DNA from: Methylophaga sp. OBS1
GTDB taxonomy: Bacteria > Pseudomonadota > Gammaproteobacteria > Nitrosococcales > Methylophagaceae
Direction: 5' to 3'
NCBI RefSeq assembly: GCF_026319365.1
Contig: NZ_JAPDMS010000002.1
Location: 124,001 to 188,000 of the forward strand
DNA: 64,000 nucleotides
Under the pieces are notes generated by a model. The model saw nothing but the letters and a program-made list of their open reading frames with translations, did no database searches and had not been told where the DNA came from. Below, one piece after another: positions 26,779 to 34,171 of this stretch. Position 1 is the first letter of the stretch, and each line of letters begins with the position of its first letter. Both the position numbers and the translations under genes were made by a program.

Positions 26779-27984
26779 ATGAAACATATTCTGGTACTGA
26801 ACTGTGGCAGTTCTTCGATTAAATTCAAAATCGTCGCCTTGCCGGCAGCCACTACGCTGCTGGCCGGCGCGGTCACCGGCATTGCTCAGGAAAACGGCAA
26901 ACACCAGCTGACGCGCTATAGCGGTGACAAACTGGAAAACAGCGAGGAAACGGCTGAATTTAAAGATCATGCGGCAGCTTTTGAGACCGTTCAGCGCGAT
27001 CTGACTGCAGCACTGCAACAGGCAGACCTGACACTGGATGCTATCGGCCACCGCGTCGTGCATGGGGGCACGGCATTTATCGAGCCGGTTCAATTGACAC
27101 CAGCACTCGTCGAGCAAATAGCCGAACTTGAATATCTGGCCCCCCAGCATCTCCCCGCCAACCTGCAGGGAATCCGCTTATGTATGGCGCTGTTTGACGA
27201 GCTGCCACAGGTCGCGGTGTTCGACACGGCATTTCATCACAACATGCCCGACTATGCCTATCGCTATCCGGTACCTGAACAATGGTTCAGCGAATTTGGT
27301 ATTCGCCGTTATGGCTTCCATGGCAGTTCACATCAATACATCGCCGGCAAAGCCGCCGAAATGCTGGACAAACCGCTGGATCAGCTCAACCTCATCACTT
27401 TACACCTGGGTAACGGTGACAGCGCCTGTGCCATTCGTCAGGGGAAAAGCATGGATACTTCGATGGGCTTCACCCCGCTGGAAGGCTTGATGATGGGCAG
27501 CCGTAGCGGCGATCTGGATGCCTCGATTCCGCTGTATCTGCAGCAAAGGCATGGTATGAGCGCCGATGAGATCGCCCGGCAACTCAACTTTGACTCAGGT
27601 CTGCAGGCGATCTGCGGCAGCCATGATATGCGTGAGATTATTGAACGGGCTGAAATGAATGATGCGAGGGCCAGACTGGCGCTGGAAATGTTTGTTTACC
27701 ATGTTCGCAAATATATCGGCGCTTATCTTGTCGCCCTGGGACGAGTCGATGCGCTGGCGTTCACCGGCGGTATCGGTGAAAACGCCAGCCTGATTCGTGC
27801 GCTTTGCTGTGATGGACTCGAGCCGTTCCGACTGGCGCTGGATAAGCAGAAAAATGTCGATAACAGGGACCTTTCGGCGGATATTTCCAGCGCTGATAGT
27901 GCAATACGAGTTCTTGTCATTGCGACTGATGAAGAACTGCAGATCGCACGGGAAGTCTGCTCATCACTTGAGTTCAAAGACTAG
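26779..27984 (+). CDS. ackA: Acetate kinase
   Basis: A 401-residue ASKHA kinase, full length. It shows the N-terminal phosphate-binding motif LNCGSSSIKFK, GHRVVHGG, the FDTAFHHNMP segment, RRYGFHGSSHQYIA, LHLGNGDS and the C-terminal FTGGIGENA. It interconverts acetyl-phosphate and ADP with acetate and ATP. No phosphotransacetylase is next to it; the partner is phosphoketolase, which makes the acetyl-phosphate directly. AAGG lies 8 bases before ATG. Confidence 0.96.
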   Translation: MKHILVLNCGSSSIKFKIVALPAATTLLAGAVTGIAQENGKHQLTRYSGDKLENSEETAEFKDHAAAFETVQRDLTAALQQADLTLDAIGHRVVHGGTAFIEPVQLTPALVEQIAELEYLAPQHLPANLQGIRLCMALFDELPQVAVFDTAFHHNMPDYAYRYPVPEQWFSEFGIRRYGFHGSSHQYIAGKAAEMLDKPLDQLNLITLHLGNGDSACAIRQGKSMDTSMGFTPLEGLMMGSRSGDLDASIPLYLQQRHGMSADEIARQLNFDSGLQAICGSHDMREIIERAEMNDARARLALEMFVYHVRKYIGAYLVALGRVDALAFTGGIGENASLIRALCCDGLEPFRLALDKQKNVDNRDLSADISSADSAIRVLVIATDEELQIAREVCSSLEFKD

Positions 27985-28107
27985 CCTGGGTTTGATGCTT
28001 AGCATTAACTCAGAAAATTTCTGACCCCAATCTCACCAGATTAACCATTAATCCGACTTTGCCCTTTTGTAGCATAGACAACGTGTTAATTAATCAACGG
28101 AGGTTTT

Positions 28108-28851
28108 ATGACTACCGCACTGAAAACGTTTTCCATCTTTGCTGCAGTCAGTCTGGCATCAGCCACTACCACAATGGCTTATGCCAAAGACGATAAAGTC
28201 CTGGAATCATACAAAGAGGGTCCCTGGGTTGAAGTCGTCGAAAAAACAACAGTGACCAATGAGCAACTGGAGCGTTATGCGGAGTTACAAAAGGAAGTTT
28301 CAACGATCAACCAGAACTTCGCCAAGAAAATCAACCAAGCGCCTAACGATGTGATGAAACAATCTCTGATTCGTCAGGCCACCATCAGTCGTTACAGCGT
28401 GATTACGGATAGTGGTTTCGACTATGATTTGTATGAAACCATCGACGTGGCGGTTAAAACCGACCCAATCATGCGTGCCCGCGTAAATAACCTGACCGGT
28501 GTTGATGTGGGTGTCGATATGATAAAAGGTGTCGCTTACACGCCAAAAACGACCCGCGAACCGGTGCAGGCTGAAAAAGTCGATGCCGACTTTAGTCAGC
28601 AAAAATTAATGCAATATGCATCGGTTCAGGACGATATCAAAATGATTCGTTCAGACTATTCAGAGAAAATCGCTCAGGCCGATACCAAGTCAGCAGAGCG
28701 TGACCTGATGGTTGAGGCACACCGTGAGATTGCCGATGCCATTGAAGAAGCCGGCCTGTACCGTGAAGAGTACGCCAATATTTCACTCTCACTGCAACAG
28801 GATCCTGAGCTTCGCAGTCAGGTCCAGAAAATGATTAAGCAAAGCTCTTAA
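28108..28851 (+). CDS. Exported DUF4168-type protein with duplicated domain
   Basis: A 247-residue protein with a signal peptide (through TTTMAYA, about residue 26). The rest has two related helical units of about 85 residues: LERYAELQKEVSTINQNFAKKI ending in DPIMRARV, and LMQYASVQDDIKMIRSDYSEKI (each longer in the protein) ending in DPELRSQV. This internal repeat matches the DUF4168 pattern. Function is unknown; proteins of this kind are periplasmic and often stress-related. GGAGG precedes ATG, and a very strong terminator follows. Confidence 0.78.
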   Translation: MTTALKTFSIFAAVSLASATTTMAYAKDDKVLESYKEGPWVEVVEKTTVTNEQLERYAELQKEVSTINQNFAKKINQAPNDVMKQSLIRQATISRYSVITDSGFDYDLYETIDVAVKTDPIMRARVNNLTGVDVGVDMIKGVAYTPKTTREPVQAEKVDADFSQQKLMQYASVQDDIKMIRSDYSEKIAQADTKSAERDLMVEAHREIADAIEEAGLYREEYANISLSLQQDPELRSQVQKMIKQSS

Positions 28852-28866
28852 TCAGTGATGACTGAA

Positions 28867-28899
28867 AGCCCGGGCCAGCTCGCTGGCCCGGGCTTTTTT
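28867..28899 (+). terminator. Strong rho-independent terminator
   Basis: A 12-bp perfect stem AGCCCGGGCCAG/CTGGCCCGGGCT with a 4-base loop and a run of T, 15 bases after the DUF4168 gene. Confidence 0.92.
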
Positions 28900-29025
28900 G
28901 TGTCTGCCAAATCAGTATGTCACTGAGCTTCGGCCGATGATATAGATTAATATCCAGACTGCATGAACCTAGCGGCCTGATGGTGCTCTAAGTTCGAATT
29001 CTCCCCGAAACAACAGGAATTAAAT

Positions 29026-29325
29026 ATGAAAGGGCTGTACTTAATGACTTTGCTACTGCTGGCATCACCGTTACAGGCAGCAGAAATTGAAGCCTGTGAA
29101 GGCTGGAAGGAAAAAGCGAACCTGTTTATGAACTGGCGTCAGCAGGGTGTGCCGATTGCTGATGCAGTTAAAGACACGGCCGGTAATATTTCCCGCGGTC
29201 TTTTACTGCAAGCTTATGCCGAGCCACGGGTTACAGATTTTCAGGAACAGTATCAAATCATTAATGAATTCAGCGAAAAGGTCTACCAGGAATGTCTTTC
29301 TGAACAGCAAAGTCAGTCACAATAA
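29026..29325 (+). CDS. Small exported protein of unknown function
   Basis: A 99-residue protein with a signal peptide (MKGLYLMTLLLLASPLQA) and a helical mature part containing two cysteines (IEACEGWKEKA and VYQECLSEQQ). It is not recognised. ACAGGAATTAAAT precedes the ATG. It lies 109 bases upstream of the short pqqA gene but has its own start signals; whether they are co-transcribed is unclear. Confidence 0.7.
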   Translation: MKGLYLMTLLLLASPLQAAEIEACEGWKEKANLFMNWRQQGVPIADAVKDTAGNISRGLLLQAYAEPRVTDFQEQYQIINEFSEKVYQECLSEQQSQSQ

Positions 29326-29434
29326 GTCGCCATCCGCTAAGCAAAATCCTGATCGCAATCCAGTATTAATCTGTGTTGCTTCCCGTTCTGACTGGATAGG
29401 ATATCAGTCAGCTCAAACAAAAGGAGACGATGCC

Positions 29435-29506
29435 ATGTGGACTGCACCAGCTTATCAAGACATGCGTTTTGGTTTTGAAGTCACCATGTATATCTGCAAC
29501 AGATAA
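29435..29506 (+). CDS. pqqA: PqqA, PQQ precursor peptide (copy 1)
   Basis: A 23-residue peptide beginning [19 protein letters not shown] and ending ICNR. It carries the invariant E-x-x-x-Y motif (EVTMY), whose Glu and Tyr are cross-linked by PqqE to build pyrroloquinoline quinone. AAGGAGA lies 8 bases upstream and a terminator directly downstream, so it is a free-standing gene. No pqqB, C, D or E is in the window. A second copy lies at 37836-37907 on the other strand. PQQ is the cofactor of methanol and other periplasmic dehydrogenases. Confidence 0.93.
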   Translation: MWTAPAYQDMRFGFEVTMYICNR

Positions 29507-29523
29507 TACAGTTCAGCCTCAAC

Positions 29524-29554
29524 AAAAAAGCCCCGAATCTTCGGGGCTTTTTTA
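29524..29554. terminator. Bidirectional terminator between pqqA and the ATT-start gene
   Basis: The stem AAAAAGCCCCGA/TCGGGGCTTTTT serves pqqA on the plus strand and the gene at 29582-29917 on the minus strand. Confidence 0.88.
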
Positions 29555-29581
29555 TGCCGGTTTATACGCACCCGGTTTATC

Positions 29582-29917
29582 TCAGGCATCGACGCTGCGG
29601 GTATATTCCATCTCGCGCGCAATCTCCAGCTGTTCCTGCTTTTTCTTGGCAATTCTTTCAACTTCCAGCACCTGCTCCAGGAAAGGTTCGGCGGTGGGAC
29701 CGACCGCCAGCCTCGCTTTCTTGAGCCAGGCCAGTGACTCATCCGGATCCTGATGTTCGATCGTATTGTTCACCAGAGCTGTAGCCAGCGCCAGGATATC
29801 ATTCGCGTCGCCGTCCTCAGCCGCCTGCCGTAAATCGGACTCTGTTTTACATGGCGGAGCTGCCTTGTCTATATGGGCCGCTTCATCATGTCGTTCATTT
29901 AACGTTTTGGTAGTAAT
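29582..29917 (-). CDS. Unknown helical protein, apparent ATT start codon
   Basis: The frame is open for 111 codons and has no ATG. Upstream it is closed by a TAA, 12 codons before the proposed start. An ideal ribosome site AAGGAGA stands 6 bases before an ATT codon that opens the protein (ITTKTLNERHDEAAH). The only conventional start is a GTG at 29773, which lacks a ribosome site and would remove 48 residues. The product is soluble and helical (DPDESLAWLKKARLAVGP; VERIAKKKQEQLEIAREMEY), possibly TPR-like. It is not recognised. The terminator at 29524-29554 follows. Confidence 0.6.
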   Translation of the reverse strand: MTTKTLNERHDEAAHIDKAAPPCKTESDLRQAAEDGDANDILALATALVNNTIEHQDPDESLAWLKKARLAVGPTAEPFLEQVLEVERIAKKKQEQLEIAREMEYTRSVDA

Positions 29918-30086
29918 GGCCGTTCTCCTTGGTTCGTGACTTTACATTTGTGACGCACGCAATAGCATGAAGTTTCCATCTGCCAGTCTGATTGTGTCAG
30001 ATTCTGATGACGAATTTTTAACAAATTCTTCACAGCATCAAAAATATGATTTATAGTGATTTCAAATAGTTACTAAAGGCTGAGTT

Positions 30087-30296
30087 ATGGATATCGAAAG
30101 AACGCAAAATGTGTCACCGATTCTGTCAGCAGAGAGGATTGCTGCACAGCAGAATATCGCTGCTATCAAACTGAGCAATGACGCCATCAAAGCACAGGGC
30201 CAAGCCAGCGTACAGCTGATTCAGGCTGCTGTGGGTGCCGCCACGCCGGCACAACCTTCTGCGAATCTCGGTAACAACGTCAACATCAAAGTCTGA
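30087..30296 (+). CDS. Small protein resembling YjfB-type putative motility proteins
   Basis: A 69-residue peptide, mostly one amphipathic helix (AAQQNIAAIKLSNDAIKAQG then ASVQLIQAAVGAA) with a flexible C-terminus. The opening MDIE and the Gln/Ala-rich helix resemble the YjfB family, found in flagellated bacteria with no defined function; the match is a pattern impression. It ends 7 bases from the stop of the convergent S8 protease gene. Confidence 0.6.
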   Translation: MDIERTQNVSPILSAERIAAQQNIAAIKLSNDAIKAQGQASVQLIQAAVGAATPAQPSANLGNNVNIKV

Positions 30297-30303
30297 TTAC
30301 CGC

Positions 30304-31845
30304 TTACTGACACAGCTGATGAGGGTACTGTAGTAATCCCCAGCCGAACCCCTTATCAAAGCCTGTTGCACCCAGGTCTTTGCTTAACCGGCGTAAACTC
30401 TCATAAACCAGATCCACCGATAGGGTGGGATTGAGTTGTAGCAGTAATGCCGTGATGGCCACCGCATGAGGAACAGCATATGAGGTGCCTGAGCGGTAGT
30501 CACCTGATGCCGTCCATATATCAACACCAGGTGCGGCAAAGTCTATATGTTCTCCACGGTTAGCCATAGCATACAAACGCCCAGCAGAATCGACTGCCGT
30601 TACCGCCAGTACGCTATCGTAAGCGGCTGGATAGGCTGGCTGATCCAAACCATGGTTACCAGCGGCAACGAATACCAGCATACCCTCCCGTTTTGCATAT
30701 TGCAGCGCCATCGCCAACACCAGGTTTGACGCTTTACCAGCTAAGGACAAGTTGACTAATCTCACCTGCCGTTGATTGAGCCAGTGAAGCGCGCGAATAA
30801 TGGCTGAAACACTGGCCATGTCACCATACTCTGATGTTTCCACTACTGCTGCTGAATATAATTCAGCCGTTGAGATTAAGCCTGTCAGTCTTTTTGTTTT
30901 GTCGTCTCCAGCAAGGAGAACAGCAATATTAGTGGCGTGATCAGTCTCTGCCGCAGCTGAGCTGACAAAGCGCTCAGTGTTGATGGAACGCGCTCGCAGT
31001 AAGGGATGTGAACTATCAAGCAGGCCGTCAATAATCCCGATTTTGACCCTATTTCTGGCATTGGGAATACAACCAATATCAGGCCATGACATTAATTCCC
31101 GAGCATAAAGTCTGACTGACTCGGCTGGCGGATAGTAATCATTGAAATCAATAATCAAGTCAGGAAACGCTTTTCTCAATATTTCCAGCTGTGTTTGAGC
31201 CCAGGCATCATTCGGACCTCTGATAGTCAATAAACGCTGATCAGCCATCAACGCGGTTTTGTCAGCGACGATAAATCCCCGCTTTTTGAGCTTTGACACT
31301 ACCGAGTCCAGCCTGGACTGCGATAGCAAAATCAGTATTTCTCCATGACGTCTGGGCCTGATGTCTGTCTGCCGATGACAGAAATAAATCGCCTGGCCGG
31401 TATGACTCAAACCGGGCTCATTGAGGACTTTGAGATAAAGGGGATAGGCTTGATAGGAATGCTTTTCCAGCGTTTCCGGTATTGTCAGCGTCACCTGTCC
31501 CGGCATGGTCACCGAGGCTGACAGTCGGATCATCGCTTCCGGGGTTTTGATAAACCATTCCTGTGGAAACAGTCTCGTATCATGGCTCAACATGATCTCT
31601 CTGTCGTCAATACAGTCCTCATTGAGCAGTCGCACTGTATTTACACGTCTATTAGGATTCTGACCTGTCGAGGACTGCTTCGGCACGGTCTCTTGCTGAC
31701 GTAGTCCAGGATTGGCTGAAGGTTGCCCCGTTACAACAGGCGGAGAGGCGCTTTCTGGGAGCGGACGGCCATTGGCATCCACGCCAGTTGCCTGAACAGC
31801 CATTGATAGCAAGATGCAGACGGCAAAGGCTGGCCAATACATCAT
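30304..31845 (-). CDS. Exported S8 (subtilisin-family) serine protease
   Basis: A 513-residue protein with a signal peptide, a Pro/Gln-rich linker (about 25-65), a domain of about 100 residues, an inhibitor-like segment (about 168-235; EILILLSQSRLDSVVSKLKK) and a subtilase domain (about 265-510). The triad is complete: Asp273 (IGIIDG), His303 (TDHATNIAVLLAG) and Ser455 (GTSYAVPHA), with the oxyanion Asn397 (AAGNHG). It should act in the periplasm or outside. Its ATG overlaps the anti-sigma stop by 4 bases, so the protease is coupled to the sigma/anti-sigma pair. Confidence 0.92.
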   Translation of the reverse strand: MMYWPAFAVCILLSMAVQATGVDANGRPLPESASPPVVTGQPSANPGLRQQETVPKQSSTGQNPNRRVNTVRLLNEDCIDDREIMLSHDTRLFPQEWFIKTPEAMIRLSASVTMPGQVTLTIPETLEKHSYQAYPLYLKVLNEPGLSHTGQAIYFCHRQTDIRPRRHGEILILLSQSRLDSVVSKLKKRGFIVADKTALMADQRLLTIRGPNDAWAQTQLEILRKAFPDLIIDFNDYYPPAESVRLYARELMSWPDIGCIPNARNRVKIGIIDGLLDSSHPLLRARSINTERFVSSAAAETDHATNIAVLLAGDDKTKRLTGLISTAELYSAAVVETSEYGDMASVSAIIRALHWLNQRQVRLVNLSLAGKASNLVLAMALQYAKREGMLVFVAAGNHGLDQPAYPAAYDSVLAVTAVDSAGRLYAMANRGEHIDFAAPGVDIWTASGDYRSGTSYAVPHAVAITALLLQLNPTLSVDLVYESLRRLSKDLGATGFDKGFGWGLLQYPHQLCQ

Positions 31846-32417
31846 GGATTAAGCTGAACAAAGTCAATGATAGGCTGTTGCTGTAATTGCTCAGCGGTGA
31901 CTCTCGCATCATCCATAACTGAGAGTTTGTAGAACCCCAGTGCAGAAGGGCCTTCAACAATTGACAGTTGATACTGTAACAGTAGCTGACGGATCTCGGC
32001 TTCAGTCGTCTCGGGCTTGAAGCTGACTTGAATCAACGGGCTTGTCTGTTGCTCTCCCGCTTGCTGATAACCAGCGGGTCCCGGGGTCAATATCATTACA
32101 CTGGTCTGCACCACCAGCAGGAATGAGGCTGCCACAGCCGCCCATCTCCAGCGGGATGATACCTGAGCGTCAGTCATCGGCTTGGCGGCCAGCTGTCGCT
32201 GCAGGCGTTTCAACCCCATTTCGCCCGGGCTGTTATTTGCCATTGGCATGGCCTGTACTTCTGTCTTGAGTTCGCGCAGAAAATTTAGCTCCTCCTCCAG
32301 TGCAGGGTGGTTTTCGAAGGCTTGTTCTACCTGCTGTTTTTCTGACTCATCCAGCGTGCCATTGAGGTAGAAGGGCAACAGCAGCTCAACTTCTTCGCGG
32401 CTCAGTGAATCATTCAT
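31842..32417 (-). CDS. Anti-sigma factor with subtilase-prodomain-like periplasmic domain
   Basis: A 191-residue protein: an N-terminal anti-sigma helical domain (EEVELLLPFYLNGTLDESEK), without the zinc Cys/His set; one membrane helix (about 88-109, WRWAAVAASFLLVVQTSVMI); and a C-terminal domain (about 127-191; PLIQVSFKPETTEAEIRQLL, GPSALGFYKLSV, QPIIDFVQLNP). The last domain follows the beta-alpha-beta pattern of subtilase prodomains (inhibitor I9 / fervidolysin type), so it could bind the adjacent S8 protease. It overlaps the sigma gene by 8 bases and the protease gene by 4. Confidence 0.85.
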   Translation of the reverse strand: MNDSLSREEVELLLPFYLNGTLDESEKQQVEQAFENHPALEEELNFLRELKTEVQAMPMANNSPGEMGLKRLQRQLAAKPMTDAQVSSRWRWAAVAASFLLVVQTSVMILTPGPAGYQQAGEQQTSPLIQVSFKPETTEAEIRQLLLQYQLSIVEGPSALGFYKLSVMDDARVTAEQLQQQPIIDFVQLNP

Positions 32418-32967
32418 GATGCAATCCTCCCCCAGTGAGTCGTCGCAGGCATTTTTTCATGGCCTGTTTAGCGTGATACATCCGGGTTTTAACCGTATTT
32501 TCGGGACAGTTAACCACCGTGGCGATCTCCCGATAGGACATCTCTTCAAAAAACGTCAGCTCCATCACTGCCCGATGATCAGGTTTGAGTGTGCGCACAC
32601 AATGCCTGACTTGTTCAGCCTGTTCGACCTGAATCAGACAGGCCAGCGAAGCAGGCGAATCATCTTCCAGGTTATCCAATGTCTCTTCGGTCAGGGTTTC
32701 TGGCCGGGTTTTACGTAATCGGTCCACCGTCTTGAAATAAGCAATACTGAACAACCAGGTTGAGACTTTGGACCGTTGCTGAAAATCAGCGGCTTTATGC
32801 CAGACTTCGAGAAACACTTCATTGACCAGGTCGGCAGCCTCATGTGGGTCCGGCATTTTGCTGCATATAAACCGATGCAGACGCGACTCATAGCGTCGAT
32901 AAAACTCGGCCAACGCCTGCTGATTGCCAGCAGCGATCTCGGTCAGAATGGCGATATCATCGGTCAT
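32410..32967 (-). CDS. ECF-type RNA polymerase sigma factor
   Basis: A 185-residue sigma-70 family factor with region 2 (ALAEFYRRYESRLHRFIC; DLVNEVFLEVWHKA; VSTWLFSIAYFKTVDRLRK) and region 4 (CVRTLKPDHRAVMELTFFEE; SYREIATVVNCPENTVKTRM). Region 3 is absent, as expected for ECF factors. The start at 32967 (MTDDIAILTEIAAG) is chosen because it fits the family's N-terminus; the frame extends to 33033. The factor is held by the anti-sigma encoded next and probably controls this gene set. Its start lies 11 bases after the preceding gene's stop. Confidence 0.93.
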   Translation of the reverse strand: MTDDIAILTEIAAGNQQALAEFYRRYESRLHRFICSKMPDPHEAADLVNEVFLEVWHKAADFQQRSKVSTWLFSIAYFKTVDRLRKTRPETLTEETLDNLEDDSPASLACLIQVEQAEQVRHCVRTLKPDHRAVMELTFFEEMSYREIATVVNCPENTVKTRMYHAKQAMKKCLRRLTGGGLHHE

Positions 32968-32977
32968 CTCGTCGATT

Positions 32978-34171
32978 CTATGGGGTTTTAACCGGGATCT
33001 TCGCTGAAATTGCCAGCAACTGCCCTTGATCATCCAGAGCTCTGACTTGCCATTGATATTGCGTATTGCTTTGTAGCCAGTCCAGAGACATTGCAGACAA
33101 ACTGAGTTGTTGTTCCGTCGCGGGAACCAGCTTACCGGTCAGTGCTTGTGACTCACCCATGGCAAAAATTTCTACTTGATAGGCCGTGGCCATGGCGACC
33201 GGCTGCCAGGCAAACACCGTTTGTTCATTGAGCAAGGCGCCCGTTACCGGTGATAAGGTGGTGACTGGAATAGGGTCAATGATGGTCTTGCCGCTGTCTT
33301 CAATAACGAAATAACGCAGTACCGGAATTTCTAATTGCGTACCGTCTTGCTCGACCGCAAATGCCAGCAGGTGGAGGCCACTGCGTTCGGTAGGTAGCTT
33401 GGGACTGGTGATACGGGTTCTACCCTGTCCGGCACTGAGCAGACTTTGACGAACGACCTGTAACACCCTGCCTGACTGACTGCCTAAGCTAGTGCTGGGA
33501 TCCACGATACGCCATTCCCCTCTCAATACACCGCTGCTTGAAAACGCGATATCAGCGACAGCAAACAGGCTTTCATTTTGCTTGATTACTTCCGAGCGAG
33601 ACGCATTCTGAAACGCCAGATCGATACGTCTGACCGTCAGTTCACCAGTGCTGCCACTTCCGGCATAGACGCTGACGACACCGCTTGCAGTAGTCTGAGT
33701 GTCAGTGAAACTGCGTTCGATACGAGCACTGCCTGCCGCACTATCGGCAAGTAGTCTCAACTGACTGGGGTTAAGCGTGAAAGATTCCGTTAAGGTGACG
33801 GTGCTGGTTGCCCCCGATAATAAAACCGAGGTGGTCGACAGGCTGCCTCCGACATTGGCTACCGTCACTCCATTAATAACCAGTGCGGCACTGGGCGAAC
33901 TCACTAAGCGGGTGAACGGCCCCGGGCCAGAAGTATCCGTTTCGGTGCGATTAACCCGCCAGGAGAGAGTGACCGGACTGGCTTGTCCCAGCGGAACAGT
34001 GACTGACGCCGGGCTTGCCGTCACACTGTTGATATCGGCATTGACCACAGTGGCTTGTAATAAGCTTGCCAGCAGAAGACCTCTAACGACGGTCTGCAAA
34101 TGGTGCCGTAATACGTACGATCGCAAAAACCTGATAGTTATCCTGATAAAGCGATGTTTGTTCATGTCCAT
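32978..34171 (-). CDS. Exported beta-rich protein of the sigma/subtilase cluster
   Basis: A 397-residue protein with a long basic N-terminus and a signal peptide ending near VVNA (about residue 45). The mature part looks all-beta: an N-terminal Ig- or IPT-like region (SVTASPASVTVPLGQASPV) and a C-terminal fibronectin-III-like region (VFAWQPVAMATAYQVEIFAM; TQYQWQVRALDDQG). No enzyme motif is visible. GGAG lies 7 bases before ATG 34171, even though the gene then overlaps the barrel gene by 89 bases. It may be a surface or adhesion protein; that is inference. Confidence 0.75.
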   Translation of the reverse strand: MDMNKHRFIRITIRFLRSYVLRHHLQTVVRGLLLASLLQATVVNADINSVTASPASVTVPLGQASPVTLSWRVNRTETDTSGPGPFTRLVSSPSAALVINGVTVANVGGSLSTTSVLLSGATSTVTLTESFTLNPSQLRLLADSAAGSARIERSFTDTQTTASGVVSVYAGSGSTGELTVRRIDLAFQNASRSEVIKQNESLFAVADIAFSSSGVLRGEWRIVDPSTSLGSQSGRVLQVVRQSLLSAGQGRTRITSPKLPTERSGLHLLAFAVEQDGTQLEIPVLRYFVIEDSGKTIIDPIPVTTLSPVTGALLNEQTVFAWQPVAMATAYQVEIFAMGESQALTGKLVPATEQQLSLSAMSLDWLQSNTQYQWQVRALDDQGQLLAISAKIPVKTP

